From positions 1 to 64,000 of the forward strand of contig JANWYD010000009.1 of assembly GCA_025057155.1 (NCBI GenBank): a stretch of DNA of 64,000 nt, read 5' to 3'. This document shows, piece after piece, positions 35,028 through 44,140 of this stretch. This DNA is from Chloroflexaceae bacterium (GTDB lineage Bacteria; Chloroflexota; Chloroflexia; Chloroflexales; Chloroflexaceae). Numbering within the stretch: position 1 is the first letter of the stretch; every line of letters starts with the position of its first letter. Position numbers and translations under genes: made by a program. The notes beneath the pieces were generated by a model, which was not told the DNA's origin, did no database searches, and was given only the letters and a program-made list of their open reading frames with translations.

Positions 35028-35188
35028 GTCTGTGCATTAAGTTTTCCGGTATTTCGCTCGCCCTGTATTTCCTGGCCTTTCCGCCACTCTCCCGGCCTCC
35101 TCCCGTTGGGGGGAGGAGCCGGACTCCCTCCCCCAGCGGGGGAGGGGTGGGGAGGGGGCGGAGTTGCCGAAAAACTTCGTTCACAGAC
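35028..35188. repeat. Repeat family B, copy 1
   Basis: Matches the reverse complement of 62411-62538: a GC-rich core with two nested hairpins (CCTCCTCCCGTTGGGGGGAGG and CTCCCTCCCCCAGCGGGGGAG) and the right-hand terminus AACTTCGTTCACAG. The left terminus is degraded (CTGTGCATTAAG). Non-coding. Confidence 0.65.
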
Positions 35189-35198
35189 TACTTAGTGG

Positions 35199-35246
35199 TC
35201 TGTGCACGAAGTTTCCTGGCCTTTCCGCCACTCTCGCGGCCTTCCC
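35199..35246. repeat. Repeat family B fragment, interrupted by family A
   Basis: GTCTGTGCACGAAG and CCTGGCCTTTCCGCCACTCT repeat the first part of the family B copy at 35028 and then stop exactly where the family A element begins at 35247, suggesting that A inserted into, or deleted part of, a tandem B copy. Confidence 0.5.
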
Positions 35247-35419
35247 TCTCAGGTGTAGGGTTTTTCGAGCGAGAAGCGGTTTTCGACATTCCCATGCGCT
35301 TACGATCCTCACCCCCCCGCCCCCCTCTCCCGCGAGCGGGAGAGGGGGGCGCTGGGCGTCCCAACGCCCCGGATGGCGAATGCGACGCGAGCATGCGCCG
35401 GAAAACCCTACACCTGAGA
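35247..35419. repeat. MITE-like repeat family A, copy 2
   Basis: 173 bp, with TCTCAGGTGTAGGGTTTTTCG at the left and the matching inverted terminus ending CACCTGAGA at the right. It contains the central CCTCTCCCGC-GA-GCGGGAGAGG hairpin. It is about 90% identical by eye to copy 3 and to the reverse complement of copy 1. No direct flanking duplication is visible here. The following 295 bases up to 35714 hold no recognised gene. Confidence 0.75.
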
Positions 35420-35714
35420 AGAGAGGCGGGGAGGAGGGGCGGCTAAGCCGCCCGATACGGTCATTTCCGAACAAAAAAACCTGGAATCTGGAGACTCCCT
35501 CGAAGGCTTGGCCTCAGCCCTGAGCCCTGAGCGTCTTCAGAGGTTTCGACAGGGTATACATGGTATGATGGATTCATGCGAAACACTGAGGGTTGCGCAG
35601 GGCCGATGCCAGATCTGTGAGGCAAGTCCTGGACTCCACCGTGGGAGGCAGAGTCGCGCCAGCCCCGAGGGGTTGAGGAAACCTGGTTTTCTTACTTATA
35701 AACATAAGGACACC

Positions 35715-36614
35715 ATGCAGGCATTCAAAACACTGATCGGTTTCGCTCGACCGCATACGGTCATTGCGACAACCGTTCAGGTAATAACCATTTTTCTAAT
35801 TGTGGCGGGGTGGACGACCGCGCCAGGGGCGTTGATGGCGATTGCGGTAACGCTGGCGGCCTGTCTGGCGCTGAACCTGTATGTGGTGGGCCTGAACCAG
35901 CTTACCGACGTGGCGATTGATCGAGTGAACAAGCCCTGGCTGCCGGTGGCGGCGGGGGTGTTGACGCACGAAGAGGGCCGGCTGCTAACCTTCGGCGCGG
36001 CAGGGATCAGTCTGCTGCTGGCATGGTTGAGCGGGCCGTTTCTGCTGCTGACGGTGGCGCTGATCATGCTCATCGGCAGCGCCTACTCCTTGCCGCCCTT
36101 GCGCCTCAAGCGCTTCCCGGTGGCTGCCGCGTTGAGCATCGCCATCGCGCGGGGCGTCATCGCTAACCTGGGGCTGGCCCTGCACTACCAGCAACTCTTC
36201 CGGAGCGGCATGCCGCTGGCGACGCTGGCCATGCTGGGGCTGTTCTTCTTCGGCTTCGGCCTGGTCATTGCAATCTACAAGGACATCCCCGACAGCGAGG
36301 GCGACCGTCTCTATCAGATCGAGACTTTCACCACGCGGCTGGGTCCGCGCCGCGCCTTGAACCTGGGGCGAGCGGTGCTGACGGCCTGCTACGCCCTGCC
36401 GATCGGGCTGGCGCTGGCGGGACTGCCGCGGAGTGATGCGCTGTTCCTGTTAGTGACCCATGCAGCGTTGATCATTCTCTTCTGGGTGATGAGCATGCGC
36501 GTGGATCTGCAACAGCGCCGCTCGGTGGCCTCGTTTTATATGTTTCTCTGGGGCATGTTCTATCTGGAGTTCGGGGTTCTCAGCATGTATGAATTAACCC
36601 GGACAAGCATATGA
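35715..36614 (+). CDS. UbiA prenyltransferase, homogentisate phytyltransferase-like
   Basis: 299 residues, about nine membrane helices. UbiA-type enzymes attach an isoprenoid chain to an aromatic acceptor using Mg-bound diphosphate. First Asp-rich motif: NQLTDVAIDRVNKP (Asn 61, Asp 65, Asp 69); second: YKDIPDSEGDR (Asp 190, 193, 197). The NQ..D...D..NKP plus KDIPD..GD combination is that of homogentisate phytyl/geranylgeranyl transferases of tocopherol or plastoquinone synthesis. In a menaquinone-using Chloroflexota this could instead act on another aromatic acceptor. The ATG at 35715 is chosen over an upstream start (35508) whose translation is not protein-like. Its stop overlaps the next UbiA gene. 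Confidence 0.8.
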   Translation: MQAFKTLIGFARPHTVIATTVQVITIFLIVAGWTTAPGALMAIAVTLAACLALNLYVVGLNQLTDVAIDRVNKPWLPVAAGVLTHEEGRLLTFGAAGISLLLAWLSGPFLLLTVALIMLIGSAYSLPPLRLKRFPVAAALSIAIARGVIANLGLALHYQQLFRSGMPLATLAMLGLFFFGFGLVIAIYKDIPDSEGDRLYQIETFTTRLGPRRALNLGRAVLTACYALPIGLALAGLPRSDALFLLVTHAALIILFWVMSMRVDLQQRRSVASFYMFLWGMFYLEFGVLSMYELTRTSI

Positions 36615-37543
36615 GCACTGGCGGTTTGCTGGCGCGCGCAGCCGACTTCGCGGCCCTGGGGCGGCCGCTGCACCTGATCGGCGGGGCAATCTTCTACGGG
36701 CTGGGGGTGGCCGTCGCCGGCTACGTCGGGGCGCCGTTCAACGGGCGCGCGGCGCTCCTGGGATTGCTGACCGTGGCCGCAGCCCAGTTGATGAACCACT
36801 ACTGCAACGACTACTTCGATCTCGAGGCCGACCGGGCCAATCCCACGCCCACGAAGTGGTCGGGAGGGAGCCGGGTGCTGGCGGAGGACCGGCTGCCGGC
36901 GCAGACGGCGCTGGCGGCAGCGCTGAGCTTCGGAGCGCTGGCCCTGGGCCTGGCTTCGCTGACGGCCCTGGACTCCCCGGCCCCGGCGACCACGCTGGCC
37001 CTGCTCGTGGCGGCCATCGGGCTGGCCTGGGTCTACAGCGGGCCGCCGTTGTTCCTGCACCGGCGCTCGCTGGGGGAGGTGACGGGCGCGATCATTGTGC
37101 CGGGATTGACGGCGCTGGTGGGCCACCAGGCGCAGACGGGAACGATTGGCGGCCCGGTGCTGCTGGCCATTGTACCGCTCTGCCTGTTGCAATTCGCCAT
37201 GCTGGTGGCAGTCAACGTGCCCGACGCGGCGGGCGACGCGGCAGTGGGCAAGCGCACCCTGGTGGTGCAGTTCGGGATGGAGCGCTCGGCGCAACTCTAC
37301 CTGGCGGCGCTGGGGCTGGCCTACGGCAGCCTGCCGGCGCTGGTCATGGCGGGGCTGCCCTGGCTGACGGCGCTGGCGCCCATGGCCACCCTGCCTATCG
37401 CCGCCTGGCTGGCCTACCGGGTGCTGCGGGGCGCCTGGCGCGACCCGGCGGCCTGGGACAGCCTGGGATTCTGGAGCATCGGGCAACTGGTGGGCAGCGC
37501 GGGCATGATGGCGCTGGCGTTTGCGCTGCTGGCAGGTCGGTAA
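36611..37543 (+). CDS. UbiA prenyltransferase, MenA-like
   Basis: 310 residues with about nine membrane helices. The first Asp-rich motif is NDYFDLEADRAN (Asn 66, Asp 67, Asp 70, Asp 74) and the second is VNVPDAAGDAAVGKRTL, fitting 1,4-dihydroxy-2-naphthoate prenyltransferase (MenA), which makes demethylmenaquinone. It overlaps the previous UbiA gene by four bases (ATGA), so the two are coupled; both may use products of the same isoprenoid pool. Assignment to MenA is by motif only, and a different aromatic acceptor is possible. Confidence 0.75.
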   Translation: MSTGGLLARAADFAALGRPLHLIGGAIFYGLGVAVAGYVGAPFNGRAALLGLLTVAAAQLMNHYCNDYFDLEADRANPTPTKWSGGSRVLAEDRLPAQTALAAALSFGALALGLASLTALDSPAPATTLALLVAAIGLAWVYSGPPLFLHRRSLGEVTGAIIVPGLTALVGHQAQTGTIGGPVLLAIVPLCLLQFAMLVAVNVPDAAGDAAVGKRTLVVQFGMERSAQLYLAALGLAYGSLPALVMAGLPWLTALAPMATLPIAAWLAYRVLRGAWRDPAAWDSLGFWSIGQLVGSAGMMALAFALLAGR

Positions 37544-37574
37544 TCGCTCGCTTCGCCAGGCGCACCTTCCCCCT

Positions 37575-37747
37575 TCTCAGGCGGAGGGTTTTTCGAGCGA
37601 GAAGCGGTTTTCGGCATTCCACTGCGCTTGCGATCCTCACCCCCCCGCCCCCCTCTCCCGCGAGCGGGAGAGGGGGAAGTTGGGCGTCCCGATGCCCCGG
37701 ATGGCGCATGTGACGCGAGCATGCGCCGGAAAACCCTACACCTGAGA
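37575..37747. repeat. MITE-like repeat family A, copy 3
   Basis: 173 bp, same orientation as copy 2. Its left terminus, TCTCAGGCGGAGGG, has drifted, while the right terminus CCTACACCTGAGA is intact. An 11-base direct repeat CACCTTCCCCC flanks it (37563-37573 and 37749-37759), consistent with a target-site duplication. It sits downstream of the MenA-like gene and before the convergent ABC importer. Confidence 0.75.
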
Positions 37748-37827
37748 ACACCTTCCCCCCCATTGCTGGGAAGCGATCAGTTCCTTCTCCGGGCAGGGGT
37801 GCGGAGCAAGCCGGTTTCCCCGTATCC

Positions 37828-38577
<750 letters not shown>

Positions 38578-38581
38578 CGAA

Positions 38582-39382
38582 CTACCCCCCGGGGCGCAAG
38601 CGGCGCTGGAGGAGTTGCAACAGGAGCGACAGCACCAGCGTCAGGGAGAGATAAAACAGGGTCAGAATAAAATAGGTCTCTTCATAGCGAAAACTGGTGC
38701 TCACCGAGAGTCGCGCCACCTGGGTCATCTCACGGACGCCGAGAACCGAGACCAGCGAGGAATCTTTAAGCATGGCAATGAGGTCGTTGCCAAGGGCAGG
38801 GAGCACGTTGCGCACGGCCTGAGGCAGAATGACGTAGCGCATGGCCTGCACATGCGACATGCCCAGCGAGCGGGCCGCCTCCATCTGGCCACGGCCGATC
38901 GACTCGATCCCGGCGCGAAAGATCTCGGCGATATAGGCCCCATAGATCAGCACCAGGGCGATGATCGCCCGTGTGGTGAGGGATACGGCGTTGTTCGGCA
39001 GGCCAAAGGTGCGCGCCACCATCGGCACCACGGCAAAGGAGATGGTGAAGATCAGCACCAGCATGGGCACGCCGCGGATGAATTCGATGTAGGTAATGGC
39101 CAGATTGCGCAGCACCGGGTTCTTCGCCACCCGCCCCAGGCCGAGAACGAGGCCCAGCACCAGCGACAGGCCGAAGGATACCACCGTGACGTAGAGCGTC
39201 AGCCCTAATCCCTGTACAATGGTAACGAAAATATCGCGGTAAATTGGATCAAAGATGATCCGCATCGCCATGATAGCGATGATCGTCAGAATGATCACCA
39301 GCCACCATGGAAACTGGGCCAGACCGGTGCGCCATGTTACAGTTGGTCTCGAGGGAATAATCTGATCGTGTTCTATCGCCAT
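38582..39382 (-). CDS. Polar amino-acid ABC importer permease
   Basis: 266 residues from the ATG at 39382 (MAIEHDQ). After a cytosolic N-terminal segment, about five membrane helices follow. The PAAT signature is clear: [35 protein letters not shown], and the EAA loop [32 protein letters not shown] that contacts the ATPase. An upstream in-frame start (39463) would run through the hairpin at 39433-39457 and is rejected. Middle gene of the order binding protein - permease - ATPase. Confidence 0.92.
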   Translation of the reverse strand: MAIEHDQIIPSRPTVTWRTGLAQFPWWLVIILTIIAIMAMRIIFDPIYRDIFVTIVQGLGLTLYVTVVSFGLSLVLGLVLGLGRVAKNPVLRNLAITYIEFIRGVPMLVLIFTISFAVVPMVARTFGLPNNAVSLTTRAIIALVLIYGAYIAEIFRAGIESIGRGQMEAARSLGMSHVQAMRYVILPQAVRNVLPALGNDLIAMLKDSSLVSVLGVREMTQVARLSVSTSFRYEETYFILTLFYLSLTLVLSLLLQLLQRRLRPGG

Positions 39383-39432
39383 CGGCGCGGGGTCCTTCCA
39401 TTGGTGGACGCGGATTAGCCGGGTGGCCTGTA

Positions 39433-39457
39433 TGGCGCAACCCTCCGGGTTGCGCCA
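39433..39457. promoter_or_regulatory. Intercistronic hairpin in amino-acid importer operon
   Basis: Perfect 11-bp stem TGGCGCAACCC / GGGTTGCGCCA with a 3-base loop, between the binding-protein gene and the permease gene. In ABC operons such structures commonly protect the upstream mRNA or attenuate, so that the binding protein is made in excess. The core is shared with 16488-16516. Confidence 0.6.
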
Positions 39458-39477
39458 CCCCAACCGGCCATCAGCGG

Positions 39478-40335
39478 TTAGCTTCCCGGCAGCTTGAACT
39501 CCGCGCTGAAATATTTCTTTGCCAGTTCATCGAGCTTGCCGCTGCGCCGCATCTCCGCCAGGGCCAGGTTGACCGGCTCAACCAGATCGCTGCCCTTGGG
39601 GAAGATGAAGCCTAACTGGTCGCTGGAAAGCGGCTCGCCGACCAGTTTGACCTTTTCGGCGTTGGTTCCGACGTAACCCTGGCCCGCAGTTTCGTCAATG
39701 ATCACGCCATCCACATCGCCGTTGATCAGCGCGGCCACAGCGAAGGGGAACTGCTCGAAGGCCTGAATGCGCGACTCGGGCAGCAGGCGCGCGGCGGTCT
39801 CGTAGTTCGTCGTTCCGGTCTGCGTGCCGAGGCGCAGGCTCTCGTTGGCGATGAACTCGTCCATATTGCTGAAGCGCGTCTCATCAACGCGGGCCATGAG
39901 GCGCTGGGCCACCTGGATGTAGCCGTCGGAGAAGTCAACCTGCCTGGCGCGCTCCTCAGTGATGGTGATGCCGTCGGCGGCGGCGTCGAACTGCCCGTTG
40001 GCCACGGCCTGGATCATGCCCTCCCAGGAAGCCTCCTGGAACACGGGCACACAGTTAAGCAGGCGACAGATCTCGTTCCAGGCATCGTAGTCCCAACCCT
40101 CGCCCTTGCCGGTGGCGGGGTTGATGTAATTGAACGGCGGATAGGCGTTCTCGACAGCGATGGTCACTCGACGCCCGCCCAGGTCGGGCAGTTGGCCGGC
40201 GGCGGCGGTTGGCTGGGCCGCGCTGCCGCTGGCGGGGACATTTGTTGGCGGGGGCGAAACGGCCGGGCCGCCGCCGCAGGCCGCGAGGACAATGAGCGCC
40301 AGGCTCGCCAGGGCCAGAAGCACGATACGTCGCAT
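39478..40335 (-). CDS. Amino-acid ABC importer substrate-binding lipoprotein
   Basis: 285 residues. A lipoprotein signal peptide ends in LAAC (Cys 20), followed by a Pro/Ser/Thr-rich tether (~24-50). The mature part is an SBP family 3 domain with [52 protein letters not shown] and the Gly/Thr-rich [11 protein letters not shown]. This fold binds polar amino acids; the ligand is not determined. First gene of the importer operon. A perfect 16-bp palindrome upstream (40418-40433) may be its operator. Confidence 0.92.
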   Translation of the reverse strand: MRRIVLLALASLALIVLAACGGGPAVSPPPTNVPASGSAAQPTAAAGQLPDLGGRRVTIAVENAYPPFNYINPATGKGEGWDYDAWNEICRLLNCVPVFQEASWEGMIQAVANGQFDAAADGITITEERARQVDFSDGYIQVAQRLMARVDETRFSNMDEFIANESLRLGTQTGTTNYETAARLLPESRIQAFEQFPFAVAALINGDVDGVIIDETAGQGYVGTNAEKVKLVGEPLSSDQLGFIFPKGSDLVEPVNLALAEMRRSGKLDELAKKYFSAEFKLPGS

Positions 40336-40719
40336 TCCATACGCTCCTTGCTCTACCGCGCCGCGCGGATTGACGCGGCGCCCGCGAAATGGGGGCCAAC
40401 CCTCTCACCTGCACCGTGCGCTCACGTGAGCGCGCCTTGCGCGGGTACGACGAGCCGACGTGGCGGCGCACGCTTCTGAATGGACGAGGGTAGCCGAAGA
40501 ACCGATACGAATAGGATAGCATAACTGGCCGAGGATGTGGCGCTCGTTCAGGCTTTTTGCCGCGCACGCAGGGGAGGGGGATCCGGCAACGCTCCGCGCC
40601 GAGTATCGTTCGGGCGAGATGGAGGAACACTGGCAGGAAGGGTGCGCTTTGCGTTACCATGAGGACGGTGCTATCCTGCCGGACGTGGAGCAAGGCAAGC
40701 AACAGAGGGAGAACCTGTG
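40336..40719. other. Divergent intergenic region
   Basis: 384 bases between the importer operon (minus) and the propeller-like gene (plus). Apart from the palindrome at 40418-40433 and an AT-richer patch near 40495-40530 that could hold a minus-strand promoter, nothing was recognised. It ends with AGAGGGAG before the plus-strand start. Confidence 0.45.
40418..40433. promoter_or_regulatory. Perfect 16-bp palindrome, operator candidate
   Basis: GCGCTCACGTGAGCGC, 82 bases upstream of the binding-protein start codon. A gapless palindrome of this length in a promoter region suggests a dimeric repressor site, perhaps sensing the amino acid imported. Confidence 0.4.
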
Positions 40720-41352
40720 ATGGCCAGGGCCAGTATTGTCTACGTGGGCACAACGGAAGGACTGGCAATCTACAGCGACCCGGGGGGGACGGGGCGCTGG
40801 CGACGAGTGGGCCGGGTGCTGGAGGGACAGGCTATCCGCGGCCTGCTGGCCGCAGACGCCCTCAATCTGGTGGCGGCGGTGGACGATGGCCCGCCCCTGC
40901 GCACCAGCGATGGCGGGCAATCCTGGGCGCTCGCCGACGCCGCTGACGCCGAGAGGTTGCTGGCACTGCTCAGGAGTCCTGGACCGCTGGTATACACCGC
41001 CCAGGGACCGGCACAGTGGCGCGGCGCCGCATCGCCCGACCCCGAAGCGAACGCGCTGGCCCTCCTGGCCGGCAAACAGGAGACGCTGATCGCCGCCCGC
41101 GCCGGAGGGTCAATCCTTGCCCGCAGCGAAGACGGCGGCGCGACCTGGAGCGTGTCCACGGTCGAAGGCGGTCTCGATGGCCGCGTGCAGACGCTGGCCC
41201 CTGCCAGTTACCATATGGACTACATCTGGGCGGGCACGAGCGCGGGGCAACTGCTGCGCTCCGAGGATCGCGGGCGCACCTGGCAGGAAGCAGGCCGGGA
41301 GCCGGCAGCCATCACGTGTATCGCGGCGTTACGGATTGTGGGGCAAGGATAA
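40720..41352 (+). CDS. BNR/sialidase-like beta-propeller repeat protein
   Basis: 210 residues (one more if the GTG at 40717 is used). No signal peptide. Short repeats with Asp-box-like motifs are visible: RTSDGGQSWALA, RSEDGGATWSVS, RSEDRGRTWQEA, the S.DGG.TW pattern of BNR repeats, as in YCF48/HCF136-like or sialidase-type propellers. With only about three to four repeats it is too short for a full propeller by itself. Role unknown; such proteins often report on or bind other macromolecules. It is convergent with the McrB-like ATPase gene. Confidence 0.75.
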   Translation: MARASIVYVGTTEGLAIYSDPGGTGRWRRVGRVLEGQAIRGLLAADALNLVAAVDDGPPLRTSDGGQSWALADAADAERLLALLRSPGPLVYTAQGPAQWRGAASPDPEANALALLAGKQETLIAARAGGSILARSEDGGATWSVSTVEGGLDGRVQTLAPASYHMDYIWAGTSAGQLLRSEDRGRTWQEAGREPAAITCIAALRIVGQG

Positions 41353-41488
41353 TCGAGCGCACCGACCGGAATGCTCAATCCCCTGAGGCCCATGAGCTGT
41401 GTGCCTCGCTGCGCTCTTGCCCCTATCGTTTGCGGAGCAATGTTTTCGAGAACCGCTGAAGCAGGGCTGCGCTTTCCCCACTATTTCT

Positions 41489-43192
41489 TCAGGCATAAAA
41501 ATCGGTCACCCCGTCCTGATCAAGGCGTTCAAGCATGCGGCGCAGCCTGGCGGCGCTCTCGGGGAAGGGCGCGGCAGCCAGTTGTTCGTCAGAGACCTGA
41601 GCGGCGCGCCCCCACACCCGCGGCTCGAGACCCAGGGTCAGGCTGAGCAGGCCGGTGAGGGCGCGGCGCAGCCGGGGATTATCCTCGCCGCGGAGACGGG
41701 GAAGCACCTTCTGTTTGATCTGCGCGTCGAGGGCCTGGGCCGGGGTCAGGGCGCCCGCGGCCTGCTCGATGAAGCGGAGCATCTCACCCAGCGCCCGATA
41801 GCCGAAGGGATGCCCGGCCTCTGTCGCCAGGCTGTGCACCGCCACCAGCGTCCGCCAGACATGCTCGTCCACGGCGGCTGCGTGCATCGCCCGGAAGCCC
41901 TCCAGGTCCACCTCGGTCAACTCGATCAGATTGGCCCGATCGAGCAGTTTGTCGCTCAGGACAAAGGCGCTTTCATCAACGTTCACCGTGCCGATGATGC
42001 GCAGATTAACCGGCAGGCGCACAGGGTTCTGCAGCACGCCGCCGCCGGCCAGGGGCGTTTCGGCGAGGGGGCTGCCCAGATCGAGGAACCCTTCGAGGGT
42101 TTCCATTGCCGAAAGGATGGGCGCAAGATAGTACTCCGGGCGGGCCAGGTTCAACTCGTCGAGGCACACATAGTAGAACTGCTGGGGATCGGCGGCCGCC
42201 TGCAAGAGGAAGCGCAGAAATGGCGTAGGATGGTAGACGCCGGTGAGCGTATGGTAGTAGCCGAGCAGGTCGTGGGCGTTGTGCCAGTCGGGTTGTACGG
42301 CGACGATCAAATAGTAGGGATTATCGCGTCCAGGTGGAAGATCGTAGACGGCATCAGCGTAGAGGCGGGTCAGGCGCGTCTTGCCGACGCCGCTGATGCC
42401 GGCCAGAATGACCAGCGGACGGGTCTGGAGGGCGACGTGGTAGGCGCGCAGGGTCAGGTCGGCGATGCGAAAGCCGCGGGCGCGGATGCGTTCGGCGATC
42501 ACCTCAATGGGCGGCATCTCGTGAGGAGCATACGTGACCGGGCGCTCGCGGAGGCGCGCCGCGGGAAGCGCTGCGCCCGCCTCGGCCTGCTCCATTAATG
42601 CCTCGTTCAGGGGCAGGAGATCGAGCACATCGGCGACGATGCGCTGTTCCAGATCGTCAGGCAGGTTCGACCAGGGATAGACAAAGCCCGCCCAGAGATA
42701 ACCGGCGTTGCGCGCGCCGAGGTAGCGCTCGATCCACAGATCGGGCGTGGCGCCTTCGGGGGCGGCGAAGCGGGCCTGCCCTTCGCGGGCGATGCGTTCC
42801 ACCAGCGGGCGCCAGACGGCGGGCGCGCCGGCCCAGAGACGCGCCAGATCCTCCTTGCGGGCGCGCCAGAGTTGCAGCCCCACCAGCACGGCGCGGTCGG
42901 CCGCGCTCACGGCCACCAGCACTCCTGCGCCGCGCGGCGGCCGGTCAAAGGCCACCCAGTAGTCTTCGATCGGATCGCGCTGCCCCCGGCCACGGTGCAC
43001 GTAGCGCTGGCTCTTGAAACTGATCTCGTAGAGCGGCCACTGGCGAGGATAGCGCCGGGCAGCCGCCGTCCGCACGCGCTCGGCCAGGGCGGCCAGCAGG
43101 GGGTGCAAACGCTCCTGGACGGCCGTCCAGCGTTCGGCGACGCCCGGCGTTGTCAGGGCCGCCAGAGCCTCGGGTGGAAAAAGGGGCGCCAT
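41489..43192 (-). CDS. McrB-like AAA+ ATPase with N-terminal DUF domain
   Basis: 567 residues. Residues ~1-200 form a separate alpha/beta domain (WPLYEISFKSQRYVHRG, GVLVAVSAADRAVLVGLQLWR) that resembles DUF2461/DUF1054-type folds by eye. The AAA+ domain (~225-500) has Walker A AGISGVGKTR (Lys 271), Walker B CLDELNLARPEYYLAP (Asp 345, Glu 346) and the sensor/arginine region IIGTVNVDES...LLDRANLIEL. This is the McrB/AAA_5 pattern of modification-dependent restriction and related conflict systems. There is no McrC-type nuclease next to it; the only same-strand neighbour is the 228-residue protein upstream. It could be a remodelling ATPase in defence or in protein quality control. Confidence 0.8.
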   Translation of the reverse strand: MAPLFPPEALAALTTPGVAERWTAVQERLHPLLAALAERVRTAAARRYPRQWPLYEISFKSQRYVHRGRGQRDPIEDYWVAFDRPPRGAGVLVAVSAADRAVLVGLQLWRARKEDLARLWAGAPAVWRPLVERIAREGQARFAAPEGATPDLWIERYLGARNAGYLWAGFVYPWSNLPDDLEQRIVADVLDLLPLNEALMEQAEAGAALPAARLRERPVTYAPHEMPPIEVIAERIRARGFRIADLTLRAYHVALQTRPLVILAGISGVGKTRLTRLYADAVYDLPPGRDNPYYLIVAVQPDWHNAHDLLGYYHTLTGVYHPTPFLRFLLQAAADPQQFYYVCLDELNLARPEYYLAPILSAMETLEGFLDLGSPLAETPLAGGGVLQNPVRLPVNLRIIGTVNVDESAFVLSDKLLDRANLIELTEVDLEGFRAMHAAAVDEHVWRTLVAVHSLATEAGHPFGYRALGEMLRFIEQAAGALTPAQALDAQIKQKVLPRLRGEDNPRLRRALTGLLSLTLGLEPRVWGRAAQVSDEQLAAAPFPESAARLRRMLERLDQDGVTDFYA

Positions 43193-43209
43193 ATGGGGAT
43201 ATCAGGGTA

Positions 43210-43304
43210 GTGTGGAGGTGTGGAGGTGTGGAGATGTGGAGATGTGGAGGTGCAAGCAGACCCACACCTCGACACCTCCACACCTCCACGCCTCTACGCC
43301 TCCC
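43210..43304. repeat. Palindromic GTGGAGGT array between ATPase and partner gene
   Basis: Left arm (about 43210-43252) consists of GTGGAGGT/GTGGAGAT units and right arm (about 43262-43304) of the complementary CACCTCCA units, giving a long imperfect hairpin with a short loop. It fills the gap between two same-strand genes. It is the same design as 2999-3113. Confidence 0.65.
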
Positions 43305-43311
43305 CATACAC

Positions 43312-43998
43312 TCAGGCCGTGGGGGGCTTCAGATAGCGTCGATCAAGTGAGAGGCCATTGGCGCCAGGAGCGGCGTCGGAACGCGAGCCGTACTGTTCGT
43401 GGAGCATCTGGAGCATCGCCCGCAACTCGGCGCACAGCTCCTCGAAGGTGACCTCGAGCAGATCGGCGTCGTAGAGCGCCTCATCCAGGCTCCAGAGGCG
43501 CACCGCGACAAGTGACTGCACGTGCGGGGCGCCGCCGGGATTGAAGGACAGTGTGCCGTCCACCCTCAGCCCGTCCTCATTGTCCACCAGCATGGCATGG
43601 AGTTGCTGGAGGGCCTGGGCAATCGCCGGCAGATCGCGCGGTTCGATCTGGGCCCTGCCATTAACGGGCAGGTGATAGGTCACTTCCACATCGAGGGAAG
43701 GACCGCCGCGGGCCTGGGCGAAGAGACGTTCGTCCACATAGCGTTCGATGCCATCGAGGGACTCGGCGCCGCGCAACGAGAACACAGTGAACTCGGGCGA
43801 CCAGCGGAAAGCAATCACCGCACGCAGCGGCGGCTCCTGCGGCCCGCAGTCGTCCACCACCCCGTCGGGCAGACAGGTAATGCTCAGGCTGCGCCCAAGG
43901 GCGTGCGTATCGAGCAATTCCTGGGTGTAGGCGATGTTCAGCCCCGTTCGCTCGATGGCGCCGAGCAGCACTGAGACAAAGTTCTCGTAGGTTAGCAT
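43312..43998 (-). CDS. Unknown partner protein of McrB-like ATPase
   Basis: 228 residues; family not recognised. It begins MLTYENFVSVLLGAIERTGL and is mixed alpha/beta, with acidic stretches (PDGVVDDCGPQEPP) and no membrane helix or signal peptide. No nuclease motif of the PD-(D/E)XK or HNH type was seen. It starts the minus-strand pair whose second member is the AAA+ ATPase, 120 bases downstream across a palindromic array. A candidate TATAAT lies 30 bases before the start. It may be a regulatory, adaptor or substrate protein of the ATPase; the link is positional only. Confidence 0.65.
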   Translation of the reverse strand: MLTYENFVSVLLGAIERTGLNIAYTQELLDTHALGRSLSITCLPDGVVDDCGPQEPPLRAVIAFRWSPEFTVFSLRGAESLDGIERYVDERLFAQARGGPSLDVEVTYHLPVNGRAQIEPRDLPAIAQALQQLHAMLVDNEDGLRVDGTLSFNPGGAPHVQSLVAVRLWSLDEALYDADLLEVTFEELCAELRAMLQMLHEQYGSRSDAAPGANGLSLDRRYLKPPTA

Positions 43999-44027
43999 GG
44001 CAATCCCCGGGTAATGTTATACCTTGT

Positions 44028-44033
44028 ATTATA
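44028..44033 (-). promoter_or_regulatory. -10 box candidate before the ATPase-partner gene
   Basis: On the minus strand GTGTATAAT lies 30 bases upstream of the start at 43998. No good -35 was found at the normal distance. Confidence 0.3.
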
Positions 44034-44140
44034 CACGTCTGGAGCGAAGGTGGGGGCGTTCGCCGGAGCGCCCTTTCCAACGGCGGGGGTATGGGGAAAC
44101 CAGATTTCTGCGGACCATCCAACCGCAAAGGTAAAACTCA

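Noticed and set aside
35028-35419. Possible CRISPR array from repeated GC-rich units
   Set aside because: The units are nested hairpin repeats of two families without regular spacers.
41489-43998. Classical McrBC restriction system
   Set aside because: No McrC nuclease is encoded, and the ATPase sensor motif is GTVNVDES, not the McrB NTAD signature; only a McrB-like AAA+ call is justified.
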